The notes: generated by a model from the sequence alone, not told the origin. A stretch of 5,070 nt of DNA from Dysgonamonadaceae bacterium (GCA_031287395.1 JAITTA010000105.1:1-5070), one strand, 5' to 3'; positions 1 through 5,070 are shown, counted from the first letter of the stretch. Translations and numbers: made by a program.

Positions 1-60
1 TATGTCGAAATAATCTGTAAAACCTGCAGGTAACAACAGGCTGTAACCATCTTTGATCAT
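1..60 (-). CDS. Start of a leftward gene, possibly an ISAon1/ISL3-type transposase (partial)
   Basis: An ATG at 60-58 on the minus strand opens a frame that stays open to the window edge, giving 20 residues that include GYSLLLPAGFTDYFDI. The pattern of an 'LLLP' stretch followed by 'G..DYFDI' resembles the N-terminus of transposases of the ISAon1 / ISL3-like group common in Bacteroidetes. This is pattern recall on very few residues, not an alignment. The frame is closed upstream by a TAA at 84-82, so the start must be this ATG or a TTG at 75-73. A -7-like promoter element lies at 80-73, just upstream, which supports a real gene start here. The rest of the gene is outside the window, so catalytic residues cannot be checked. 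Confidence 0.45.
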   Translation of the reverse strand, partial: MIKDGYSLLLPAGFTDYFDI

Positions 61-72
61 CTTTTTTGCCTT

Positions 73-104
73 CAAAGATAATTATTTAATTTTTTCCCCT
101 CAAG
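73..104 (-). promoter_or_regulatory. Bacteroidetes-type promoter for the left-edge gene
   Basis: On the minus strand, TATCTTTG at 80-73 matches the Bacteroidetes -7 consensus TAnnTTTG exactly. CTTG at 104-101 matches the -33 consensus TTTG in three of four bases, and the 20-bp spacing is typical. The -7 element ends 12 nt before the ATG at 60, so the untranslated leader would be only a few nucleotides. The first copy of the repeat array (126-146) lies just upstream of the -33 box, where an activator or repressor could act. Confidence 0.5.
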
Positions 105-125
105 TTTTTTCGGTGATCCAATTTT

Positions 126-310
126 ATCAAATAACCATCAAATAACAAAGTCTTCATTATCAATCAAGTATGTATTGGCACATATTTACAATTAAATAAC
201 TGTCAAATAAAAATTATATTTAGAATCAAATAACCATCAAATAGAAATATGTTGATTTTCAGTGCATTACAAAACAAAATGACCTTTCTATCAAATAACC
301 ATCAAATAAG
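126..310. repeat. Four spaced copies of a bipartite 19-21 bp direct repeat
   Basis: Copies lie at 126-146, 191-210, 225-243 and 290-310, all in the same orientation. On the minus strand the core is TATTTGATGGTTATTTGAT. Copies 1, 3 and 4 are identical over this core, and copy 2 differs at three positions. Each copy is two ATTTGAT half-sites 11 bp apart, about one helical turn. Start-to-start distances are 65, 34 and 65 bp, so the array is symmetrical in its spacing. It fills the non-coding gap between the 3' end of the AlbA_2 gene and the promoter of the left-edge gene. The arrangement suggests protein-binding sites: an operator or activator array, subterminal transposase sites, or iterons. 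Nothing in the window identifies the binding protein. I see no gene, RNA gene or CRISPR-type structure here: the intervals differ in length and the repeats are too short. Confidence 0.85.
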
Positions 311-313
311 AAT

Positions 314-1759
314 TCAAGCCCAAAATGGGATGTAGCTTGCATACTTTCTTGATTTGCTTTCAGGATCATCTTCTTTAATTACATTTTCTGCTAATGAATC
401 TCTAATTATTCTTGAAGCTATAGCAGCATTTTGGTCTTCTATTTTAAATCGTTCTCTCAATGATTGATTTGTCATCTTCTCATTTGAAACATATTTTAAA
501 CAGGCATGTTGATAACAGGCTCTTATTCTTTCTTTTTTATCCAGATTATTCAATGTTTTATAACTGTAAATCGTTACTCTTGTCCTATTTTCTGCAACAA
601 TTACGTTAAAAGGGGGTAACTGATATAGTTCATTGAAGAATATTACTTTATCCATGCCACTTCCCTTTTCTTCACAAAACCCCATCCTCCGCATCAAATC
701 AGCTAATTTCTCGTTCCGTGAAAGGTAGGCATCAATAAATCGTTCCGGAGTGACCAAAGGAGTACCTGGATTAGATATTTCTATCCTGTCTGTAAAGATT
801 TCTATCATAGGAAAGCCTTTTTCATTTAGGTCCTGATGAATCAAAGCATTGGCAACTAACTCTCTAATCGCTATTTCTGGATACATTCTTGATTCAGTAC
901 GCAATGCCTTCCCAATTTCCTCATTTGCAGGAAGCTGGCTATTTATCCACGTAACTAATCCTTCAAATCCGACAGCATATCCTTTTATATCAATTTGATC
1001 ACGCTCTGTTTCTACTTTGTTTTTCCCTTTATAGACAATTACCCTTGGAGATTTTCGTTCAACATTTTCAAAATCTTTAAGATTCTTTGCAAAAAGGATT
1101 GCTCCTAAATTCGTAATAGCATACCCTTTGCTTTTTACAACCAAGCCTTCTTCTAAAAACTTATCAATTACACCTTGTTGATTGGAAGGATAAGGTAGTT
1201 TCACCAAATCAAAATATGCTTCGGTGCTTAAATATCTTGTTATCTCAGAAGCATTCAAATTGTTTTTTGCTATTTCCTTTTCAAATGGAATGGTTTCTTT
1301 TTTCCATATTTTGGCTTGTTTTTCAGGGAATTCATTCAACTTTCGAGTAATAGTACCTACGCGTATGTATGCATAATGCAAAAATTCTACTGGTTGAACT
1401 TTTGTAGCAGGAATCACAAATATTGTTATATGCCTCTGGACGTCATAATCAAACTCATAGATATTAAAATCGATTCTTGGATTTAAACGAGTTAATAACC
1501 AATGTTCAATTTCCTCATTACCTTTTTTATGAGACTTCCCTTTGAAAGTTGTTCCTTTTATGATATGAGTTGCATCTTCTACTCCAAATACCAAATATCC
1601 ATATGGCTGATTATGAATGCAAGCACCATTAGAAAGAGCTGAAATTCTTTCTCCTATTTCTTCTGCTGAATGATAATTGAGTTTAAATTCCACCCACTCA
1701 CTTTCATGTGGTTGCTTTACTAATTTGTTTAAAAGTTCTATGAGATGCTGATCTGTCAT
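314..1759 (-). CDS. AlbA_2 (Schlafen-like) / HATPase_c_4 putative DNA- or RNA-binding regulator
   Basis: This 481-aa protein has the architecture of COG2865, whose members are often mislabelled 'RecG-like helicase' or 'ATP-binding protein'. Residues about 17-140 form the AlbA_2 / Schlafen core: ESEWVEFK at 19-26, then SALSN and GYLVFGVED near 40-62. Residues about 290-375 form the HATPase_c_4-type region: RELVANALIHQD at 299-310, DRIEISNPGTP at 324-334, and the glycine motif EEKGSGM at 363-369. Residues about 405-475 are lysine/arginine-rich and probably a winged helix. There are no membrane segments or signal peptide, so it is cytoplasmic. E19, E24 and D62 keep the 5- and 38-residue spacing of the catalytic acids in mammalian SLFN11/13, so an RNase role is conceivable. 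Family members are usually predicted transcription regulators, and the substrate and partner are unknown. A -7-like element lies 26 nt upstream. The gene appears intact, with no neighbour forming a clear operon. Domain identity is firm; function is not. Confidence 0.88.
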   Translation of the reverse strand: MTDQHLIELLNKLVKQPHESEWVEFKLNYHSAEEIGERISALSNGACIHNQPYGYLVFGVEDATHIIKGTTFKGKSHKKGNEEIEHWLLTRLNPRIDFNIYEFDYDVQRHITIFVIPATKVQPVEFLHYAYIRVGTITRKLNEFPEKQAKIWKKETIPFEKEIAKNNLNASEITRYLSTEAYFDLVKLPYPSNQQGVIDKFLEEGLVVKSKGYAITNLGAILFAKNLKDFENVERKSPRVIVYKGKNKVETERDQIDIKGYAVGFEGLVTWINSQLPANEEIGKALRTESRMYPEIAIRELVANALIHQDLNEKGFPMIEIFTDRIEISNPGTPLVTPERFIDAYLSRNEKLADLMRRMGFCEEKGSGMDKVIFFNELYQLPPFNVIVAENRTRVTIYSYKTLNNLDKKERIRACYQHACLKYVSNEKMTNQSLRERFKIEDQNAAIASRIIRDSLAENVIKEDDPESKSRKYASYIPFWA

Positions 1760-1785
1760 TTTATATTTCTATCTTAATATTACTA

Positions 1786-1793
1786 CAAAGATA
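1786..1793 (-). promoter_or_regulatory. -7 promoter element for the AlbA_2 gene
   Basis: TATCTTTG on the minus strand matches TAnnTTTG, and 26 nt separate it from the ATG at 1759, leaving a leader of about 20 nt. No good TTTG lies at the standard 19-21 bp distance. The nearest TTTG is at 1827-1824, which is too far (30 bp), so the promoter may be weak or need an activator. The element sits in the 55-bp gap after the recombinase remnant, so the AlbA_2 gene can be expressed independently of that remnant. Confidence 0.45.
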
Positions 1794-1814
1794 ATCAACA
1801 ATTTGCGATTTTAT

Positions 1815-2093
1815 CTAATCCAACAAATTTACTAACTCTCTTTTCATTTCTTCGTCAATCTCTCGATACCTGTTGAAAGCCTTGCTTCCTTCCTTGTGTC
1901 CGCTCAATGCTCCAACTAAATTCGGGTCTTTGACTTTCTTATAAATATTCCCAATAAATGTCCGGCGTGCCAAGTGACTGCTTGCCACTTCATTTATCGG
2001 TCGCTTTTCTTCTCCTCGGGTCAGCGCATTCAGAACTGTTACAATCCTGAATTGCCTCGTTGATAACATTTTGCTTAGCCATTGACTTTTCAA
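1815..2093 (-). pseudogene. C-terminal remnant of a tyrosine recombinase/integrase
   Basis: The last ~75 residues are the catalytic C-terminus of a Bacteroidetes-type tyrosine recombinase. They show the box-II motif SSHLARRTF with H40 and R43, the LSGHKEGS motif with H66, and the nucleophile Y76 in KAFNRYREIDEE (numbered from a TTG at 2093). Recognisable similarity begins only around residue 16 (about 2048). The SAM-like core-binding domain, the first catalytic arginine and the beta-hairpin lysine are absent. Intact enzymes are about 300-430 aa, so this is a decayed or truncated copy. There is no credible start: the frame stays open to a TGA at 2168-2166, with TTG at 2093 and ATG at 2069 as the only candidates, and the upstream residues (about 2165-2050) are unrecognised. 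It suggests a former integrase-borne element whose right end lay near here. A translated stand-alone fragment would be catalytically inactive. Confidence 0.82.
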
Positions 2094-2198
2094 CAGGCTA
2101 TAATAATGTTCATCGATGATTTCACCGTTCTTTTTATCGCCACTTGTTTCAACACTACTTCCCGCTCAAATCCGACTTTTTCCAATCTCCCGCATCCG

Positions 2199-2224
2199 TG
2201 CGCCTGACCGATTCCAGAGGCGCA
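2199..2224. repeat. Inverted repeat TGCGCCT / AGGCGCA
   Basis: The arms at 2199-2205 and 2218-2224 are perfectly complementary over 7 bp and enclose a 12-nt loop. The stem is G+C-rich (5 of 7 pairs). No T-run follows on either strand, so it does not look like an intrinsic terminator. It could be chance, a recombinase or regulator site, or part of a lost gene. Confidence 0.4.
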
Positions 2225-2342
2225 GGAAGATAACGATTGTTGTACCTGCTATGCTGAAAAATAGACTGTAACGGAAGGCAGCTCCCTGCATTCACCTTAT
2301 ACGACAACTGAATGATGTTCACAAAAAACTTAAAACTTATAT

Positions 2343-2350
2343 TATCTTTG
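2343..2350 (+). promoter_or_regulatory. -7 promoter element of the aguAB operon
   Basis: TATCTTTG matches TAnnTTTG exactly and ends 4 nt before the aguA ATG at 2355. Transcription would begin at or within a few bases of the start codon, so the message is probably leaderless and has no Shine-Dalgarno site. No TTTG is seen at the 19-21 bp distance expected for the -33 box; the preceding sequence is an A-rich tract (2321-2336). Confidence 0.6.
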
Positions 2351-2354
2351 CAGT

Positions 2355-3389
2355 ATGAATAGGAATCAATTACAAATCGAATTTCCTGCCGAGTGGGCTC
2401 CACAAAGTGGGGTACAATTGACATGGCCGCACGCCGGTACCGACTGGAAAGAGTCGTTGGAAGAGGTCACATCCTGTTATGTATCCATAGCAAAAGAAAT
2501 CATCAAACGGGAAAAATTACTGATTGTTTGCCGCAATAAGCAAGAAGTAATCGACGCCCTGGGTCATTTTGAATCCGGCAAACTGATACTCAGGGAAATA
2601 CACTCAAACGATACCTGGGCTCGTGATCATGGAGCCATTTCCGTAAATGTAAACGGTAACCCGTATCTATATGACTTTACTTTCAATGGATGGGGGCTGA
2701 AATTTGCGGCCAATCTCGATAACCGGATTACCGGCGAATTATTCAAAAGTAAAGCCTTTCAACCGGAAGTAGGCTACAAGAATATGATGCATTGTGTTCT
2801 GGAAGGCGGTAGTATTGAAAGTGACGGACAAGGCACATTACTAACAACCTCAAAATGTTTATTATCTCCCAACCGGAATGAATACAAAGATAAAGCGGAA
2901 ATATCCGATTACTTGCAACTGATCTTCGGAGCCGAACGTATCCTCTGGTTGAATCATGGTTTTCTGAGTGGAGACGATACTGACAGTCACATAGATACCT
3001 TGGCCCGTTTCTGCGATGCAGAAACCATTGCATACGTCCGTTGTGAAGATAAAAAAGAGCTTCATTTCGAGGAATTATCCCTGATGGAGAAAGAGCTCCA
3101 ACGATTTAAAACGACAAACGGGAAATCCTATCGCCTGATTGACCTGCCCATGGCAGACGAAGTTTTGTTCGAAGGGGAGAGATTACCTGCAACTTATGCT
3201 AACTTTTTAATTATCAACGGCGCCGTATTAATGCCGACATACAATTCCCCCAAGGATAAAATAGCTGAAAATCAATTAAAAAAAGCTTTTCCGGACAGGG
3301 AACTTATAGGTATTAATTGCCTGCCTTTGATCAAACAACACGGATCGCTGCATTGTGTGACAATGCAATTCCCGGAAGGAATTCTTTAA
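2355..3389 (+). CDS. aguA: Agmatine deiminase (agmatine iminohydrolase)
   Basis: Hydrolyses agmatine to N-carbamoylputrescine and ammonia, in the cytoplasm, as the first step of putrescine synthesis from arginine-derived agmatine. At 344 aa it is normal length for the peptidyl-arginine-deiminase / AguA family and starts where the family does (FPAEWAPQSGVQLTWPH at 10-26). Family motifs in order are NDTWARDHG at 85-93, LEGGSIE at 149-155, GDDTDSHIDTLARF at 206-219 with H212 and D214, and the nucleophile C334 in HGSLHCVTMQFP at 329-340. All expected catalytic positions are present, so it should be active. The start is supported by the family N-terminus and by the promoter immediately upstream; two nearby upstream ATGs (2312, 2315) are out of frame. 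aguB follows after 15 bp and performs the next reaction, which makes the specific function much safer than the family assignment alone. There is no signal peptide, arguing against a secreted protein-arginine deiminase. Confidence 0.96.
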   Translation: MNRNQLQIEFPAEWAPQSGVQLTWPHAGTDWKESLEEVTSCYVSIAKEIIKREKLLIVCRNKQEVIDALGHFESGKLILREIHSNDTWARDHGAISVNVNGNPYLYDFTFNGWGLKFAANLDNRITGELFKSKAFQPEVGYKNMMHCVLEGGSIESDGQGTLLTTSKCLLSPNRNEYKDKAEISDYLQLIFGAERILWLNHGFLSGDDTDSHIDTLARFCDAETIAYVRCEDKKELHFEELSLMEKELQRFKTTNGKSYRLIDLPMADEVLFEGERLPATYANFLIINGAVLMPTYNSPKDKIAENQLKKAFPDRELIGINCLPLIKQHGSLHCVTMQFPEGIL

Positions 3390-3390
3390 A

Positions 3391-3421
3391 ATGAAAAATG
3401 AAAAATGAAAAATGAAAAATG
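3391..3421 (+). repeat. Tandem heptanucleotide (ATGAAAA)4 plus partial unit at the aguB start
   Basis: Four perfect ATGAAAA units at 3391-3418 are followed by ATG at 3419-3421. Because 7 is not a multiple of 3, the five ATGs (3391, 3398, 3405, 3412, 3419) fall in successive frames. Only the one at 3405 reads into aguB. Those at 3391 and 3398 hit TGA after five codons, the one at 3412 hits TAG after four, and the one at 3419 ends after 17 codons. Similar A-rich ATG-containing microsatellites occur between genes in Bacteroidales (from memory, not checked). The tract is prone to slippage in principle. Confidence 0.85.
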
Positions 3422-4319
3422 GATAGTCAGGGGGGATGTATTGAGAGTGGGATTGATTCAACAAGCCAATGATGCGGATGTTGAAAGCAATTTGCTTAAG
3501 CTGGAGAAAAATATCCGGTATTGCGCATCGGAGGGAGCGCAGTTGATTGCGTTGCAGGAATTGCATAATTCCCTGTATTTTTGTCAGACAGAAAATACGG
3601 ACTTGTTTGAATTGGCTGAAACTATTCCGGGGCCTTCGACCCATCGTTTCGGAATATTAGCGAAAGAATTGAATGTGGTTTTAACACTCTCACTTTTTGA
3701 AAAACGGGCTCCGGGTTTATATCACAACACAGCGGTAGTGATCGAAAAAGACGGAAGTATAGCCGGTAAATACCGTAAAATGCATATTCCGGACGATCCG
3801 GCTTACTATGAAAAATTCTATTTTACTCCCGGAGATCTCGGATTTCATCCGGTTCCCACTTCCGTAGGAAAATTAGGAGTACTGGTATGCTGGGATCAAT
3901 GGTATCCCGAAGCAGCCAGGCTGATGGCCCTCAATGGAGCCGATCTGTTGATTTATCCTACTGCTATCGGTTGGGAATCGTCCGATACAACAGAAGAAAA
4001 AAGGCGCCAAAAAGACGCCTGGATTATTTCACAGAGAGCGCATGCCGTAGCCAACGGACTACCTGTAATATCGGTAAATCGCGTAGGACACGAACCGGAC
4101 CCGTCGGGACAAACCAACGGCATTCAATTTTGGGGGAACAGTTTCGTTGCAGGACCACAAGGGGAAATACTCATAGAAACATCTAACGACAAAGAAGAAT
4201 GTCCGGTCGTGGACATCGACCTGAAACGTTCGGAGAACGTTCGCCGCTGGTGGCCTTTTTTCCGGGATCGACGCATTGATGCCTTCGGAGGATTAACAGA
4301 ACGATTTCTTGATGAATAA
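3405..4319 (+). CDS. aguB: N-carbamoylputrescine amidase (nitrilase superfamily)
   Basis: Hydrolyses N-carbamoylputrescine to putrescine, CO2 and ammonia, completing the route begun by AguA. The 304-aa protein is a single carbon-nitrogen hydrolase domain with the full Glu-Lys-Cys triad: E52 in ALQELHNSLYFCQ, K125 in GKYRKMHIPDDPAYYEKFYFTPGD, and C162 in LVCWDQWYPEAAR. The YFCQ and YYEKFYF segments and the C-terminal RRWWPFFRDRRIDAFGGL are typical of AguB rather than of general nitrilases. The annotated ATG lies inside the heptanucleotide repeat and adds an atypical lead, MKNEKWIVRGDV. The family-like part begins at LRVGLIQQ, so an in-frame TTG at 3441 is a serious alternative start, preceded by a G-rich AGGGGGG at 3429-3435 that could serve as a ribosome binding site. 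Co-transcription with aguA is very likely, given the 15-bp gap and no promoter between. The product is cytoplasmic. Confidence 0.95.
   Translation: MKNEKWIVRGDVLRVGLIQQANDADVESNLLKLEKNIRYCASEGAQLIALQELHNSLYFCQTENTDLFELAETIPGPSTHRFGILAKELNVVLTLSLFEKRAPGLYHNTAVVIEKDGSIAGKYRKMHIPDDPAYYEKFYFTPGDLGFHPVPTSVGKLGVLVCWDQWYPEAARLMALNGADLLIYPTAIGWESSDTTEEKRRQKDAWIISQRAHAVANGLPVISVNRVGHEPDPSGQTNGIQFWGNSFVAGPQGEILIETSNDKEECPVVDIDLKRSENVRRWWPFFRDRRIDAFGGLTERFLDE
3429..3443 (+). promoter_or_regulatory. Possible ribosome binding site and TTG start for aguB
   Basis: AGGGGGG at 3429-3435 is followed 5 nt later by an in-frame TTG (3441-3443), which would begin the protein at the residues conserved in the family (RVGLIQQ). 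Bacteroidetes rarely depend on Shine-Dalgarno pairing, so this is suggestive only. It competes with the ATG at 3405, which has no purine-rich site of this kind before it other than the repeat itself. Confidence 0.35.
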
Positions 4320-4331
4320 ACCTGCCCATAA

Positions 4332-5070
4332 TTATTTTATAACTACAAAAGCGAAAAAATTCGTATCTTTTGTAACCGGACAAAGAGGAAGATATCCCGA
4401 TACCATTCTTCCATTCTCAGTTGCAAGAGGGTAAGAGTCCATCATTTGCAGGTGTTTTTCATATAATTGGACCGGATCTTTTTGAAATTCTATCCGAAAA
4501 CTCCCGGAACTATGTTCTGCAAAATAATATTGATGCAGTTTCATGGCCAGCCAACCCATGGTATGTCTGAAATTAATTTCCACACAGGGATGCAACCGGA
4601 TATTTCCATTTTCCCTGTAAAGCATCATATCCACACAAATACAGCCTTGATAAATAGCTGAAAAATGAGTTTTAAAGATACTTATTAGTTGTAATTTTAT
4701 TTTCTCAAGAAGAGTTTCATCGACCGATCTGATGAGTTCAGACTTCATTTTCTCCTGTGAACCGACAAAATTTCCTTTATAATTCCCTTTATGATCAGTA
4801 TGGAACAGAGAATATGCTTTAAAATCGATCGTTCCATCGGGATTAGAATAAAATAACATCGCAAAATCCGTTTGCTTATCAAGGGCTTTTTCCAAAGAAA
4901 CCTCTTGCTGTTTATTCAACATCCCTTGTAAAATCTGGGACGAAGCCCTGTCCAAAGGATGCCGTACCCAAAGCAAACCACGTCCGGATGAAGAATAAGG
5001 GGCTTTAATGAGCATCGGAACATTACTTTCCTTCAGCTTTTGTTTTATTATTCCGGGATCGGAATAAAAT
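4332..5070 (-). CDS. ATP-grasp-like protein of unknown substrate (5' end outside window)
   Basis: The frame is open to the right edge, so the gene is incomplete; the visible part is about 245 codons, including the stop. An ATG at 5015 is internal: at least 18 codons of open frame precede it, and it falls directly before a conserved-looking motif. Numbered from that methionine, MLIKAPYSSSGRGLLWV (1-17) looks like the lysine and glycine-rich nucleotide loop of ATP-grasp ligases. CVDMMLYRENGNIRLHPCVEINFRHTMG (127-154) looks like the C-terminal metal-binding part, with E146 and N148 as candidate Mg ligands. Such enzymes join a carboxylate to an amine or thiol using ATP; the substrate cannot be told from sequence. 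The remainder is soluble-looking, with no membrane segments. The gene is convergent with aguB, 12 bp apart, so it is not in that operon and a role in polyamine metabolism is only a guess. The assignment rests on motif recall, with moderate confidence. Confidence 0.72.
   Translation of the reverse strand, partial: FYSDPGIIKQKLKESNVPMLIKAPYSSSGRGLLWVRHPLDRASSQILQGMLNKQQEVSLEKALDKQTDFAMLFYSNPDGTIDFKAYSLFHTDHKGNYKGNFVGSQEKMKSELIRSVDETLLEKIKLQLISIFKTHFSAIYQGCICVDMMLYRENGNIRLHPCVEINFRHTMGWLAMKLHQYYFAEHSSGSFRIEFQKDPVQLYEKHLQMMDSYPLATENGRMVSGYLPLCPVTKDTNFFAFVVIK
4344..4374. terminator. Imperfect dyad between convergent genes, possible bidirectional terminator
   Basis: TACAAAAG (4344-4351) and CTTTTGTA (4367-4374) are perfectly complementary. 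Inside them CGAA (4352-4355) pairs with TTCG (4360-4363) around an AAAA loop, leaving a 3-nt bulge (4364-4366). The result is a 12-bp stem starting 25 nt after the aguB stop, inside the last codons of the opposing gene. The stem is AT-rich and no clear T-run follows on either strand, so termination activity is uncertain. Confidence 0.3.

Larger units (their letters stand above)
2169..2354. other. Intergenic gap between the remnant and aguA; no convincing gene
   Basis: All three plus-strand frames are broken by stops at intervals. The minus-strand frame that is open here continues into antisense of the aguA start and has no recognisable motif. The stretch from about 2160 to 2300 is visibly richer in G+C than the AT-rich DNA on the left. 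It contains a 7-bp perfect inverted repeat (2199-2205 and 2218-2224), and ends with the aguA promoter. It could include the scar of an insertion or the tail of a lost gene, but nothing identifies one. Confidence 0.5.

Noticed and set aside
22..31. 10-bp palindrome ACCTGCAGGT
   Set aside because: It falls within the apparent coding sequence of the left-edge gene, and single short palindromes are expected by chance.
126..310. CRISPR array
   Set aside because: Repeats are only 19-21 bp and internally duplicated, the intervals differ in length (about 44, 14 and 46 bp), one copy is diverged, and no cas-like gene is present.
2155..2424. Minus-strand open frame of 89 codons overlapping the aguA promoter and start
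   Set aside because: It would place coding sequence antisense to the firmly identified start of aguA and across its promoter. I recognise no motif. The 3' half (about 2155-2260) outside aguA could conceivably be a relic, but nothing supports a function.
2743..3065. Minus-strand open frames antisense to aguA
   Set aside because: They are shadows of a gene with complete family motifs, and their translations are low-quality and unrecognisable.
3391..3421. Classical on/off phase-variation of aguB by repeat slippage
   Set aside because: Frame is set by the downstream end of the repeat, so whole-unit changes keep an in-frame ATG; at most expression level would change.
3276..3644. Minus-strand open frame across the aguA-aguB junction
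   Set aside because: Its phenylalanine-rich stretch is just the reverse reading of the ATGAAAA repeat, and it is antisense to both real genes.
3887..4186. Second plus-strand open frame inside aguB
   Set aside because: It overlaps the catalytic-cysteine region of aguB in another frame and has no recognisable motif; it is a shadow.
4467..4661. Plus-strand open frame antisense to the ATP-grasp-like gene
   Set aside because: Short, without motif, and fully contained opposite a better-supported gene.

Overview
The window looks like a Bacteroidales chromosome (Bacteroides/Parabacteroides-like). Three separate TATCTTTG sequences match the Bacteroidetes -7 promoter consensus TAnnTTTG. The tyrosine-recombinase fragment is of the type common in gut Bacteroidales, and the coding sequence is moderately AT-rich. 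No ribosomal or phylogenetic marker gene is present, so the genus is not determined.

Left half (1 to about 2165): this has the look of an accessory or mobile segment. At the left edge a leftward gene is just entering. Its first 20 residues resemble the start of ISAon1/ISL3-type transposases, and a plausible promoter lies at 73-104. Next comes a 250-bp non-coding, very AT-rich stretch with four spaced copies of a 19-21 bp element. Each copy is itself a direct repeat of about 8 bp with an 11-bp period. A complete leftward gene (314-1759) follows, encoding a 481-aa protein with a Schlafen-type AlbA_2 domain, a C-terminal ATPase-like domain and a probable winged helix (COG2865-like). Behind it (1815-2093, same strand) is the C-terminal end of a tyrosine recombinase that has lost its N-terminal half. 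From about 2169 to 2354 no gene is convincing.

Right half (2355-5070): an ordinary-looking metabolic region. aguA (agmatine deiminase, 2355-3389) and aguB (N-carbamoylputrescine amidase, 3405-4319) form a compact two-gene operon. Together they turn agmatine into putrescine by way of N-carbamoylputrescine. The aguA promoter -7 element ends only 4 nt before its ATG, so the message is probably leaderless or nearly so. The 15-bp aguA-aguB gap runs into a tandem (ATGAAAA)n repeat that carries five ATGs, of which only one is in frame with aguB. Converging on aguB from the right is a 5'-truncated ATP-grasp-like gene (4332-5070) of unknown substrate, separated from it by 12 bp. An imperfect dyad in the last codons of that gene may separate the two transcripts.

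I did not find a convincing complete new system. The best candidates for a second look are the spaced repeat array next to the Schlafen-like gene, the conserved acidic trio in that protein, and the repeat-embedded start of aguB.
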